Source: Labilithrix sp. (GTDB lineage Bacteria; Myxococcota_A; Polyangia; Polyangiales; Polyangiaceae). From it: DNA of 64,000 bases. The stretch spans positions 22,317 to 86,316 of the forward strand of contig JAHBWF010000014.1 in NCBI GenBank assembly GCA_019637105.1. The letters run 5' to 3'. Shown here one piece after another: positions 8,508 to 16,922 of the stretch (its first letter is position 1; every line of letters begins with the position of its first letter). The notes below the pieces were generated by a model. It saw only the letters and a list, made by a program, of their open reading frames with translations, had not been told where the DNA came from and searched no databases. A program made the translations under genes and the position numbers.

Positions 8508-9990
8508 ATGACCAAAGAAGCCACTGTTGCTCGCCGCAGGATTTTGCAGGGGATCGCGGCCGTCGCGGTCGTCGGCTTCGATCCCGTTCGAAGGACGTGG
8601 CTGACCGAGGCCGTGGCCGGTCGCCCCCTCACGCGACTGCCGCGCCTCGACGGGCAGCTCCTCACCGATCCGGGCTCGCTGGCCGCCGCCGGGCAGGACT
8701 TCGGCCGCTACGTCCGTCGCGCTCCGATCGCCGTGCTGAGGCCCGGCTCGATCAACGACGTCGTCGAGATGGTCCGCTACGCGAAGCAGCACAGGCTCCG
8801 GATCGCGATGCGCGGTCAGGGTCACACCACGCACGGGCAGGCGCAGGTCGAGGCGGGCATCGTCATCGACTCGTCGAGCCTCTCGAGCATCCAGGTCAAC
8901 GCGAGCGACGCGATCGTCGGCCCCGGCGCCACGTGGCGCGAGATCCTCGCGGCCACCCTCCCGCGCGGCCTCACCCCGCCGACGCTCCCGAACTTCATCG
9001 ACATCACGATCGGCGGAAACGTCGCCGGCGGGGGCATCGGCGGCGCCCGCACCGACACGGCTAGCGGTCGTCGACAACGTCCTTCGAGCTCGACGTCGTC
9101 ACGGACACGGGCAGCTGCGCCGTTGCTCGGCGACCCAGAACGCGGTCCTGTTCAACGCGGTCCTCGGCGGCCTGGGACAGTTCGGCATCGTCGTCCGCGC
9201 GCGCATCAAGCTCCTGCCCGCGAAGCAGCTCGCGCGCCTCTACATCCTGCAGTACCCCGACGTCGGAGCCTTCCTCGACGACGCGCGCGTCCTCGCGCTC
9301 GACGAGCGATTCGACCACCTCGAAGGGCAGATCAACGCCGACGCGACCGGCCAGTACGGCGCCGTGACGATGTTCGCGGTCAAGTACTACAACCCCAACG
9401 CCCCGCCCTCCGACGGGGCGCTCCTCGCGGGCCTCGATCACGACGGGCAGGAGATCCAGGACATCCCCTACGCCGCGTTCGTGCACCGGCTCGATCCGAT
9501 CATCGACATGATCAAGGCCGTCGGCGCCTGGGCGCTGCCGCACCCGTGGTTCGACATCTTCATGCCCGAGTCCACGGTCGAGACGTTCGTCGCCGAGACG
9601 CTCGCCACGATCACCGCCGAGGACACGGGCAACGGGAACGTGCTCCTCTACCCGCTCCGCCGGAGCAAGTTCAAGCGGCCGTTCCTCCGCGTCCCGCAGC
9701 AGAACGAGGTCTTCTACCTCTACGACGTCCTGCCGTTCGCGGCGCCGATCCCCGCCGCCGTCGACCAGTGGGTCGCGCGCAACACGGCGTGGCTCGCCCG
9801 CGGTCGCGACCTCGGCGGCAAGCGCTACAACATCGGCTCCGCCAACCTCACGCGTCAGGACTGGCGGAAGTACTTCTCGCCGGTCTGGCCGGCGGTGCTC
9901 CTCGCCAAGCTCGCCTTCGATCCGACGAACATCCTGACGCCCGGTCAAGGGATCTTCCCCTGGGGTAGGCCCGTCGACTGCGACGACTGA
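8508..9990 (+). pseudogene. Tat-exported FAD-binding oxidoreductase (cytokinin-dehydrogenase-like), frame disrupted
   Basis: The protein begins MTKEATVARRRILQGIAA, a twin-arginine signal. A PCMH-type FAD domain follows: MRGQGHTTHGQAQ (His-linked flavin motif), VGPGATWREIL, TIGGNVAGGGIGG. At about 9060 the frame breaks. The expected continuation (VVDNV, then ELDVVTDTG, then CSATQNAVLFNAVLGGLGQF) is found but spread over different frames: a shift near 9060, another near 9084 and another near 9112. From 9113 to 9990 a single frame gives the C-terminal substrate domain, ending FDPTNILTPGQGIFPWG. The rest is intact, so this is either a very young pseudogene or a local sequence error. Convergent with, and overlapping by 46 bp, the prenyltransferase gene. 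Confidence 0.8.
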
Positions 9991-11105
9991 CGGCGCGCGA
10001 CGCGGGCGGGGAGCGGCTGCTCCTCGCTCGCGGCCGCGGCCGCCGCGGCGAACAGCTCCGTCGCGACGTAGAACGTCAGGCGATCGGTGCCCGTGCGGAG
10101 CGAGACGTACGTGAGGAGCCCCGACGCCGCGTCGAGCTCGCGCGGCGCGAGGCTCTGGAGCGCGGCCTCGAAGACCGCCGGCGAGTGCCCGCGCGACTGC
10201 ATGTACGAGACGACGCGCTCGCGCGCGACGGCGTCGTTCGGCGCGTAGAACCGGATCGGGATCTGGATCGCGACCTCCTTCGGCGTCGGCTCCCCCTCGA
10301 CGAACGAGAGGTACGTGCAGAGCGGGAAGGTCTCGCTGGCCTCGCGCGCGCCGAGCATCGCGCGGCAGAACGCGGTGACCTCACCCTCCTCGTAACCGGG
10401 GCGGATGGCCGCCATGCGCTCGAGGTGCTCGACCGTCACGCCGCGCTGGTAGAAGTAGACCTTCACGCGCGCGGCGCCGCCGGCGGCGAGGTCGAGGGCG
10501 AAGTAGCGGATCTCGTCGTCGCTCGTCTGGCGTTGGACCGCCTCGAGGAGCGACGGCCACGCCGAGCCGAAGCCGAGCGTGCGCATCGCGGACTCGACGA
10601 GCTCGAAGGAGCGCTCCTTGCCGGCGATCTGCGGGTTGAAATAGGCCTTCACCTCCGGCGGGCCGGACAGGCGCGCGGCGTGCCAGAGCGCGAACCGCGC
10701 GCTCGCGACGTCGGGCAGGAAAATATCGCGCACCCGCTCGAAGCGGGTCAGGTCGCCCCCGTCTTCGGCCAGGCGCCGGGTCAACGCCAGCGCGGCGTCG
10801 CGCATGTCCGCGAGCGTCGGCGATCCGCCGGTCGTGCTCTGCGCTTCGACGAGGAACCGCACGCTGGGGGGCTCGTTCGGCGCGAGGGCGAGCGAGAACT
10901 CGTACGGCGAGTGATCGTCGCCGATGTCCGACGGCCACGCCGGCGCGCTCGGGATCTTCGCCGAGCCCCACGGGAGGAGCATCGCGTCGAGGCGCGAACG
11001 TGCTGAAGCCGGGCACGGAGTGTCGTAGACTGCGTGCCAGAGTCGTTCGAGCCGCTCCGACGCGAGCGCGTGATAGGTCGTGGATGAATCGTTGCTGCTA
11101 TTCAT
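9945..11105 (-). CDS. DMATS-type aromatic (indole) prenyltransferase, ABBA fold
   Basis: 386 residues from the ATG at 11105 (GAGG six bases upstream); a GTG at 11165 in frame would add 20 residues. Features of dimethylallyltryptophan synthases: PYEFSLAL, carrying the Glu that deprotonates the indole, followed by VRFLVE; VKAYFNPQ, matching the K-x-Y diphosphate shield; FALDLA; and RVKVYFYQRG, matching R-x-K-x-Y. The family transfers a dimethylallyl group to tryptophan or a Trp-derived peptide without a DDxxD motif and is cytosolic. Bacterial members are fewer than fungal ones. The C-terminus is antisense to the end of the FAD oxidoreductase gene. Acceptor and regiochemistry cannot be deduced. 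Confidence 0.85.
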   Translation of the reverse strand: MNSSNDSSTTYHALASERLERLWHAVYDTPCPASARSRLDAMLLPWGSAKIPSAPAWPSDIGDDHSPYEFSLALAPNEPPSVRFLVEAQSTTGGSPTLADMRDAALALTRRLAEDGGDLTRFERVRDIFLPDVASARFALWHAARLSGPPEVKAYFNPQIAGKERSFELVESAMRTLGFGSAWPSLLEAVQRQTSDDEIRYFALDLAAGGAARVKVYFYQRGVTVEHLERMAAIRPGYEEGEVTAFCRAMLGAREASETFPLCTYLSFVEGEPTPKEVAIQIPIRFYAPNDAVARERVVSYMQSRGHSPAVFEAALQSLAPRELDAASGLLTYVSLRTGTDRLTFYVATELFAAAAAAASEEQPLPARVARRQSSQSTGLPQGKIP

Positions 11106-11257
11106 CGCCGCCTCGTTCTTGAAGGTCTCGCCGCCGTGCGGTACGTGATCACCGGTGGCTTTCACCTTTTATCGCGCTCTCCCCGATTTCCCGCATCACC
11201 CCAAAAGGGTAAGCCGAACAATCTCCTTCGAGATAAATTCTTTTCCTCGGTGAGCGC

Positions 11258-11884
11258 GTGAAAGGAATCGTGGGAGGCGAGCTGACCTTTCTGATCGTCG
11301 AGGACGAGCGCCTCGTCGGGCTCGCGCTCTCGCGCATGTTCGCGAGCTTCGGCCGCGTCGAGGTGGTCACGACGCTCGACGCCGCCCGCAAGGTCCTCGA
11401 CGATCGCCGGTTCGACGCGCTGATCGTCGACATCAAGCTGCCGGACGGCTCCGGGTTCGACGTCGTCGCCTACGCGCGCGAGCGCTCCCCGGACACGGAG
11501 GCCCTCGTGCTGTCCGGGAGCGTCGACGCCGGCCGGCTCTCCACGGCCTTCACGCTCGGCGTGACGTACCTCGTCAAGCCCGCGTCCCACACGCAGCTCC
11601 AGGACTTCGCGAAGCGCACCCGCGCGCGCCGCCTGAAGCACTCGGGCTGGCTGCGGGGCGTCATCGCCATGTGGGTGGCCCGCTACGGGCTGACCCCCGC
11701 CGAGGAGGCCGTGCTGGCGCTCGCGATCGACGGGCGGCCGCGGCTGGAGATCGCAGAACGACGCGACGTCTCCCCGTCGACGCTGAAGAAGCAGGTGCAG
11801 TCGCTCCTCGCGAAGACGGGCGACGCGACGCTCGAGAGCGCCGCCAACCGCGCCCTCCGCGCCGCCCTCGAGGCCAAGCCCTGA
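11258..11884 (+). CDS. Response regulator with C-terminal helix-turn-helix
   Basis: About 208 residues from a GTG at 11258 (a second GTG lies four codons on). The receiver domain has the acidic pair VEDE, the phospho-acceptor Asp in LIVDIKLPDGSGF, the Ser switch in VLSGS and the Lys in YLVKPAS. The C-terminal about 60 residues (YGLTPAEEAVLALAIDGRPRLEIAERRDVSPSTLKKQVQSLLAKTG) form a LuxR/NarL-like helix-turn-helix, so the protein probably binds DNA. It lies first in the 11-19 kb signalling block, divergent from the prenyltransferase. No histidine kinase is adjacent; the CheA-like kinase at 17.8 kb is the closest candidate donor. Confidence 0.88.
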   Translation: MKGIVGGELTFLIVEDERLVGLALSRMFASFGRVEVVTTLDAARKVLDDRRFDALIVDIKLPDGSGFDVVAYARERSPDTEALVLSGSVDAGRLSTAFTLGVTYLVKPASHTQLQDFAKRTRARRLKHSGWLRGVIAMWVARYGLTPAEEAVLALAIDGRPRLEIAERRDVSPSTLKKQVQSLLAKTGDATLESAANRALRAALEAKP

Positions 11885-11954
11885 CCGGCCGCCTCCTCGG
11901 GATCGAGGAGACGCCGAACGGGTCGAGCGCGGCTCGCCCTTCCCGCTCGGTGGC

Positions 11955-12611
11955 TCAGCGGCCGTCGCTCTCGTCGTCCCGCTCGTCGAGGAACCGCTGG
12001 ATGTAACGCTGGAGCGCGTTGCGCATCGTGCGGTGCGTGACGATGCCGCTCAGATCGACGCCCATGTGGATGATCGTCTGGGCGATCGCCGGGTTGATCC
12101 CGGTGAGCAGGCAGCTCGCGCCGAGCAGGCGGACGGCGCGCGCCATCCGCAGGAAGTGGTCGGCGGTGCCGGTGTCCATCACCTGGATGCCGGTGATGTC
12201 GATGATCGCGCAGTCCGCCTTCTTCTCGACGATCGCGCTGAGGAGCGCCTCGGTCATCTCCGCGCTGCGCGTGCTGTCGAGGACGCCGACGACCGGGAGG
12301 CACAGGACGCCCTCCCAGACCTCGATGATCGGCGTGGACAGCTCGCGGATCGCCGCGCGCTGGACCTCGATCATCGCGAGCTTCTCCTCCAGCTCGCGCT
12401 GGTACGTCGCGCTCCGTTGCTGCTCCGCCGCGAGCGAGCCGATCATCTGGTTGATGCCCTCGTAGAGGGTCGAGACCGGGTGATCCGGGGGGAGATCGCT
12501 GCGCAGGCGCGTCGTGTAGTCGCCGCTCCCCACGTCGGCCACGACGAGGAGAACGTCGGCGATGCGCTCGAGCATCGGGTCGGCCAGCTCGTCCTCAGTC
12601 ACCCCGGCCAT
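11955..12611 (-). CDS. RsbR-type stressosome protein, second copy
   Basis: 218 residues with the same HAMP-like stalk and STAS architecture as the protein at 5796-6449. From about residue 65 to 200 the two match at nearly every position, including the phospho-Thr motifs VMDTGTADHF and IAQTIIHMG, whereas the N-terminal about 60 residues and the last 15 differ more. GGAGG precedes the start at 12611. The C-terminus is acidic (DERDDESDGR). It probably co-assembles with RsbS, encoded next to it on the same strand (12709-13158), and with either RsbT. Confidence 0.9.
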   Translation of the reverse strand: MAGVTEDELADPMLERIADVLLVVADVGSGDYTTRLRSDLPPDHPVSTLYEGINQMIGSLAAEQQRSATYQRELEEKLAMIEVQRAAIRELSTPIIEVWEGVLCLPVVGVLDSTRSAEMTEALLSAIVEKKADCAIIDITGIQVMDTGTADHFLRMARAVRLLGASCLLTGINPAIAQTIIHMGVDLSGIVTHRTMRNALQRYIQRFLDERDDESDGR

Positions 12612-12708
12612 GGCGGATCCTCCAGTGGGTCATCGGGCCCTCGAGCCTCGCATGCAACATCGTGGAAGCCAAGATTGTCTTCTGCCTTTCGAGCGCGGGC
12701 GCGCCGCG

Positions 12709-13158
12709 TTACTTGGGGTCCCGCGCGCCCTCCTTCGAGGGCCGGACGCGGCTACGCTTCGCCCCGCCGACGCCCGGCGTCGAGCGCTTTCCGTCGAGGC
12801 GGCCGATCCCGAGCGACTTGAAGGCCTCCTCCAGGGTGAGCGCCGTGCGGACCACGCTCATGTCGATGCCCATGGTCTGCAACGTGACGGCGACCTGGGC
12901 GTTCATCCCGCACATGATGCTGTGCGCGCCCATGAGGCGGGCCGACGCCGCGAGCCGTGAGAGGACGGCGCAGAGGTGGCTGTCGACCATCCATATGCCC
13001 GTCAGGTCGATGATGAGCCCCTCCGCGCCGGTGTCCCGTATGGTGTCGAGCACCTGATCGACGAGACGCTCGGCGATCGCGTCGCTGATCTCGCCCTGGA
13101 GCGGGACGAGGACGTGATTCCACACGTTGATCACGGGTAGGCGGTCGCTGTCGCTCAT
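12709..13158 (-). CDS. RsbS-like STAS-domain protein
   Basis: Single STAS domain of about 120 residues plus a basic C-terminal extension (KRSTPGVGGAKRSRVRPSKE), longer than typical RsbS. The phospho-serine motif of RsbS (VDS) is present as Ser60 in WMVDSHLC, preceded by IIDLTGI. The start at 13158 is set by GAGG upstream; the frame is open further upstream but that part has no conserved content. In stressosomes RsbS forms the scaffold with RsbR and sequesters RsbT until phosphorylated. It lies 97 bp upstream of the second RsbR on the same strand and is divergent from the Hpt gene. Confidence 0.88.
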   Translation of the reverse strand: MSDSDRLPVINVWNHVLVPLQGEISDAIAERLVDQVLDTIRDTGAEGLIIDLTGIWMVDSHLCAVLSRLAASARLMGAHSIMCGMNAQVAVTLQTMGIDMSVVRTALTLEEAFKSLGIGRLDGKRSTPGVGGAKRSRVRPSKEGARDPK

Positions 13159-13234
13159 GGATCCTCGCCGGCTACGTTCGCACGACTCGTACCGTCCCGT
13201 CGAGACGGCCGTTTCCTGTGATAAGGTGAGTTCC

Positions 13235-13516
13235 ATGGAATTGCGGGAAACGTTCCGTGCGCCGTTCCTGCAGATGGCCTGGCAGCGCCACAGCCGGATC
13301 ACCGAGCTCGTCGACCGTGGAGAGGTCGCCGAGCTCCGGTCGGCCGCGTCGGAGCTGCACTGCCTCTCGGGAGAGGCGAGCATGCTCGCCTACGAAGACG
13401 TGGCCGAGGTCGCGCGCGTGGCCGAGAAGGCCGCGCGGGAGAGCGACCACGGACGCCTCGTCGGGCTCGTCGCCGACCTGCGGGCGGCCATTCAAGCGGT
13501 GGAGAACGGCGGATGA
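13235..13516 (+). CDS. Hpt (histidine phosphotransfer) domain protein, 93 aa
   Basis: A four-helix Hpt protein with the motif LHCLSGEASML, where His42 is the likely phospho-acceptor (family pattern HxLKGxAxxLG). Start at the ATG at 13235, preceded by AAGGTGAG. The stop overlaps the next start (ATGA at 13513), so it is translationally coupled to the CheB-like gene. It could relay phosphate between the CheA-like kinase and one of the three receiver domains in this block. Confidence 0.85.
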   Translation: MELRETFRAPFLQMAWQRHSRITELVDRGEVAELRSAASELHCLSGEASMLAYEDVAEVARVAEKAARESDHGRLVGLVADLRAAIQAVENGG

Positions 13517-14613
13517 TCCGCGTCGTGATCGTCGACGACTCGTCGCTCTCGCGGATGATCCTGACCAAGATCCTCGAGGCCGACGGGGACATCAAGGTCG
13601 TGGGCGAGGCCGTGAACGGCTTCGAGGCCGTGCCGAAGATCCAGGAGCACAAGCCGGATCTCGTCACGATGGACATCGACATGCCGGGGCCGAACGGCCT
13701 CGAGACCATCCAGCGCGTGATGCACAGCTGCCCGGTGCCCATCCTCGTCGTCACCGGCGAGCGCCTCGGCCCCGAGTCGGACATCGGCTTCCGCGCGATC
13801 CAGCTCGGCGCGCTCGATTTCATGGCGAAGCCGTCGATCGGCGACACGCCGAGCATGACCCGCCTCCGGCGGCAGGTCCGGACGCTCGCGGGCGTGCCCG
13901 TCTTCCTCCACACCGACGAGCGCGACGATCAAGGGTCCACGCGCACGCCGCCCTTGCCCGAGGCGCCGCCGTTCTCGCTCGTCGCGATCGCGTCGGGCAC
14001 GGGCGGGCCGAAGGCCGTCGCCACGATCCTGCAGGCGCTGCCCGACGACTTCGGCGCGCCGATCGTGATCGTCCAGCAGATGCCGGAGAAGTTCGGCCCC
14101 GCGTTCGCCAAGTACCTCCAGGGCCTCACGCCCCTGCGGATCACGATGGTCGAGCCGATGCCGAAGGACTGCGTGCCCGGCGACGTGCTCATGTCCGGCT
14201 CCGACGACGCCCACGTGTACTTCCCGCGGCGCGGGGTCGTCGTCGGGATGCACGCCGAGCCGTACGCGATGCACCGCCCCTCGGCGACGGTCATGATGCG
14301 CTCGATCGCCGAGACGTACGGCCCCGACGCCGTCGGCGTCATCCTCTCGGGCTCGGGCGACGACGGGCTCGAGGGCCTCGCCGCGATGCGCGCCGCCGGC
14401 GCGCTCACGCTGGCGGAGAGCCCGAGCTCGGCGGCGATCGCGGAGCTCCCCGCGGCCGCGCTCAAGAGCGGCGCCGCCTCGCGCGCGCTCCCCGCCCAGA
14501 TGATCGCCAACTGCCTCATCAGCGCGATGACCGCGATGAACCGGAAGACGACGGCCCCGCCGAGCAGCGCCGCGCTGCTCGAGTACTCCCAGAACGACGA
14601 CGTCGGACGCTGA
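13513..14613 (+). CDS. CheB-like protein with receiver and inactive-looking methylesterase domain
   Basis: 366 residues. The receiver domain (1-125) keeps DD at 8-9, phospho-acceptor Asp54 (VTMDIDMPG), Thr81 and Lys107. A linker leads to a CheB methylesterase domain (about 155-345). The family motif GASTGGP, with the catalytic Ser just before TGG, reads IASGTGGP here: Gly162 stands at the Ser position and a Ser is one residue early. The catalytic-His motif QHMP reads QQMP (Gln189). The Asp is retained (GSGDDG, Asp284), as is the PGD loop. So the fold is kept but two of three catalytic residues are gone. Cotranscribed with the Hpt gene; a role as a phosphorylation-dependent binding protein is more likely than receptor demethylation. 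Confidence 0.88.
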   Translation: MIRVVIVDDSSLSRMILTKILEADGDIKVVGEAVNGFEAVPKIQEHKPDLVTMDIDMPGPNGLETIQRVMHSCPVPILVVTGERLGPESDIGFRAIQLGALDFMAKPSIGDTPSMTRLRRQVRTLAGVPVFLHTDERDDQGSTRTPPLPEAPPFSLVAIASGTGGPKAVATILQALPDDFGAPIVIVQQMPEKFGPAFAKYLQGLTPLRITMVEPMPKDCVPGDVLMSGSDDAHVYFPRRGVVVGMHAEPYAMHRPSATVMMRSIAETYGPDAVGVILSGSGDDGLEGLAAMRAAGALTLAESPSSAAIAELPAAALKSGAASRALPAQMIANCLISAMTAMNRKTTAPPSSAALLEYSQNDDVGR

Positions 14614-14628
14614 CCGGACGGAGACGAG

Positions 14629-15045
14629 CTACCCGTGCTTCTTCAGGAAAGGCGTCAGGCGATCGGCGAGCGTCGCGCCGTCCTTCGGGACCGCGCCGCG
14701 CGCGCCGCTCCGCCGGACCAGCGTCCCGACCTCCTCCTCCGCGCGATCGGAGAAGATCAGCACGGGGAGCGCGTCGACGTGCGGAGAGATCGCCGCGACG
14801 AGCTCCTCGTCGCTGACGCCGGGGTACGTCGCGTCGACGAGCAGCAGGTCGGGCTTCTCCCGCGCGACGGCCGCCTCGATGTCTCGAGGGTCGACGACGG
14901 TGCTCACCTCGAGACCGCGCGCCGAGAGCGCATGAACCACGACGGCGCGGACGATCGCGCTGTCATCGACGAGAAGGATCTTTTGCGTGGTCACTCTTCG
15001 ACGACGATACGCGAACCACTGCGCGTTGTGTTCTTGTCCCGTCAT
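14629..15045 (-). CDS. Single-domain response regulator (CheY-like)
   Basis: One receiver domain and no output domain: LLVDDSAIVR, phospho-acceptor Asp71 (LLLVDATYP), Ser in LIFSDR, Lys in AVPKDG. The first 17 residues may be untranslated; a GTG at 14994 begins just before QKILLVDD and gives a more usual length. It ends 15 bp from the convergent CheB-like gene and is divergent from rsbT at 15105. Probably a phosphate sink or protein-binding output for the CheA-like kinase. Confidence 0.87.
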   Translation of the reverse strand: MTGQEHNAQWFAYRRRRVTTQKILLVDDSAIVRAVVVHALSARGLEVSTVVDPRDIEAAVAREKPDLLLVDATYPGVSDEELVAAISPHVDALPVLIFSDRAEEEVGTLVRRSGARGAVPKDGATLADRLTPFLKKHG

Positions 15046-15104
15046 GACGCGAGCTCGCGGGGCGGGCGTCGCGCCCCCCGCGCGACGACGGCGGCGGTGA
15101 TCGG

Positions 15105-15515
15105 ATGACGACGACGGCGTCCGACGCGCTCGACATCGCGATCAAAATCGAGGGCGACATCGTCCGCGCTCGCGGGGCCGGGCGCGACATGTGCCGCGAG
15201 CTCGGGCTGAGCGAGATCAATCAGGTCAAGGTCGCGACCGCGATCAGCGAGCTCGCGCGCAACATCTTCACCTACGCGAAGACCGGGAACATCTCGCTCC
15301 GCCGGCTCTCGGCGCCGCGAGCCGGCATCGAGGTCGTCGCGACGGACAACGGTCCGGGGATCGCGGACGTGAAGCTCGTCCTCAGCGGCACCTACAAGTC
15401 GAAGACCGGGATGGGAAAGGGGCTCCTCGGCACGAAGCGGCTCGTGGATTTCTTCGAGATCGACAGCAGTCCCGAGCGCGGCACCCGCGTCGTCCTCCGC
15501 AAGTTCATCCGCTGA
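15105..15515 (+). CDS. rsbT: RsbT serine kinase
   Basis: 136 residues, the size of RsbT. N box VATAISELARNIFTY with Glu49 and Asn53, then DNGPGIAD (81-88), lid GMGKGLLGTKRLVDFFEIDS and the C-terminal RGTRVVLRKF. RsbT phosphorylates RsbS and RsbR, is released, and activates the RsbU phosphatase. The next gene (15516) begins directly after the stop codon and encodes exactly such a phosphatase, which strongly supports the role. The sequence is closer to classical RsbT than the other HATPase at 5192. Confidence 0.92.
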   Translation: MTTTASDALDIAIKIEGDIVRARGAGRDMCRELGLSEINQVKVATAISELARNIFTYAKTGNISLRRLSAPRAGIEVVATDNGPGIADVKLVLSGTYKSKTGMGKGLLGTKRLVDFFEIDSSPERGTRVVLRKFIR

Positions 15516-16841
15516 ATGAACGCGCTCGGGGAAGAAGAGGCAGGGCGTACCGGCGAGCTCGCGGCGAAGCTCCGGCGGCTCCGCGCGTTCGGCGCGCTGC
15601 GTCGGACCCTCCGCGTCACCGAGGACGCCACGGAGATCGCGGCCCTGGCGCGCCGCTTCGCGCTCGACGTCCTCGGCCTCGCGCGCTTCGCGATCTACTG
15701 CGCCGAGAAGGACGAGGCGCCGCTCGACCTCCTCGCGCCCGCGCCCGACGCGACCGGCCTCCCCGAGAGCATCGAGCGCACGGAGCCGCTCGTCGCCGAT
15801 CTCGAGACGTCCGCCGTCCTGCGCGACGCCGGGATCCTCGAGGCCTTCGCGGGCGAGCCCGGCGACCGGGTGGTGCTCGCGCTGCGCGGCTCGCCCGAGC
15901 AGCTGATCGGGATCGTCCTCGTCGCGGGGACGTCGCTCGACCAGGAGATGCTCGACGAGCTCGTCTTCGACGTCGAGAGCGCGCTCGCGGCCCGCATGAT
16001 CACGCGGCTCCGCGCCGAGGAGCTCGCGGTGCTCGAGATCCAGGAGCGTGAGCTCGTCGGGCTCCTGCGCGACGTCGAGGCCCGCGACGCGATCATCCAG
16101 CAGGACCTCGAGGAGGCCCGCCTCTTCCAGCGCAAGATGCTCGGCGAGCCTCCCGAGGTGCCCCACGCCTCCGTCGAGGTCGTCTATCAGCCGCTCGGGC
16201 TCGTCGGCGGCGACCTCTACGCGGTCTCGCTCGACGGCGACAAGCTTCGCCTCTTCGTCGCGGACGCCACGGGGCACGGGGTCCGCGCCTCGCTGACGAC
16301 GATGTTCATCAAGAGCGGCTACGAGGCCGTCCGCCACTCGGCCCCGGATCCGGCCCTCCTGCTGGCCGCGCTCAACGACACCATCGCACACACCTACCGG
16401 AGCGCGGAGATGCTCTTCTCGGCCGCCTGCGTCGACGTCGACCTGACGAGCGGCCGCGTGCTGGTGGCCTCGGCGGCGCACCCGGCCGTCTGCGTCGTCC
16501 GGGCGGGCGAGGCGACGTTCCTCGAGGGGGGCGGGGCCTTCCTCGGCCTCAGGGCCGGGATGAAGTACACGGTCAGCGAGACCTCCCTCGCGGACGGGGA
16601 CGCCGTGTACCTGTTCACCGACGGCTTCGTCGAGGCCCGGAAGCAGAACGAGCAGTTCGGCGAGGAGCGCCTCGAGGCGGTCATCCTCGACGCCCACCGG
16701 AGCGGCGGGCTGGCCGGCGAGCGGATCGTCGCGGCGGTGACCGAGTTCCTCGACGGCGGCGCCCTGGAGGACGACGGGACGGTCGTCGGCGTGCGGTTCC
16801 GGCGGTCCGGGGCCGGGGACCCGGGCGCCGAGGCGCCCTAA
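15516..16841 (+). CDS. RsbU-like PP2C phosphatase with N-terminal GAF-like sensor
   Basis: 441 residues. Residues about 25-180 look like a GAF domain; about 180-225 are a helical linker (ELAVLEIQERELVGLL) of the kind RsbT binds; the rest is a SpoIIE/PP2C phosphatase with VGGDLYAV, VADATGHG (Asp250), AHPAVCVV, LFTDGFVEA and the C-terminal DDGTVVGVRF. It would dephosphorylate a STAS-domain anti-anti-sigma protein. ATG follows the rsbT stop with no gap. No RsbV or sigma factor gene is in the window; the STAS-like protein at 17447 is the nearest possible substrate. Confidence 0.9.
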   Translation: MNALGEEEAGRTGELAAKLRRLRAFGALRRTLRVTEDATEIAALARRFALDVLGLARFAIYCAEKDEAPLDLLAPAPDATGLPESIERTEPLVADLETSAVLRDAGILEAFAGEPGDRVVLALRGSPEQLIGIVLVAGTSLDQEMLDELVFDVESALAARMITRLRAEELAVLEIQERELVGLLRDVEARDAIIQQDLEEARLFQRKMLGEPPEVPHASVEVVYQPLGLVGGDLYAVSLDGDKLRLFVADATGHGVRASLTTMFIKSGYEAVRHSAPDPALLLAALNDTIAHTYRSAEMLFSAACVDVDLTSGRVLVASAAHPAVCVVRAGEATFLEGGGAFLGLRAGMKYTVSETSLADGDAVYLFTDGFVEARKQNEQFGEERLEAVILDAHRSGGLAGERIVAAVTEFLDGGALEDDGTVVGVRFRRSGAGDPGAEAP

Positions 16842-16922
16842 TCCGTTGAAAATGTTGGAATCGCCTAATCGTCCCCGTCAGGGATGGTCATACGCCTCAT
16901 TGGCGGTTAGCATTCGAGCTGG

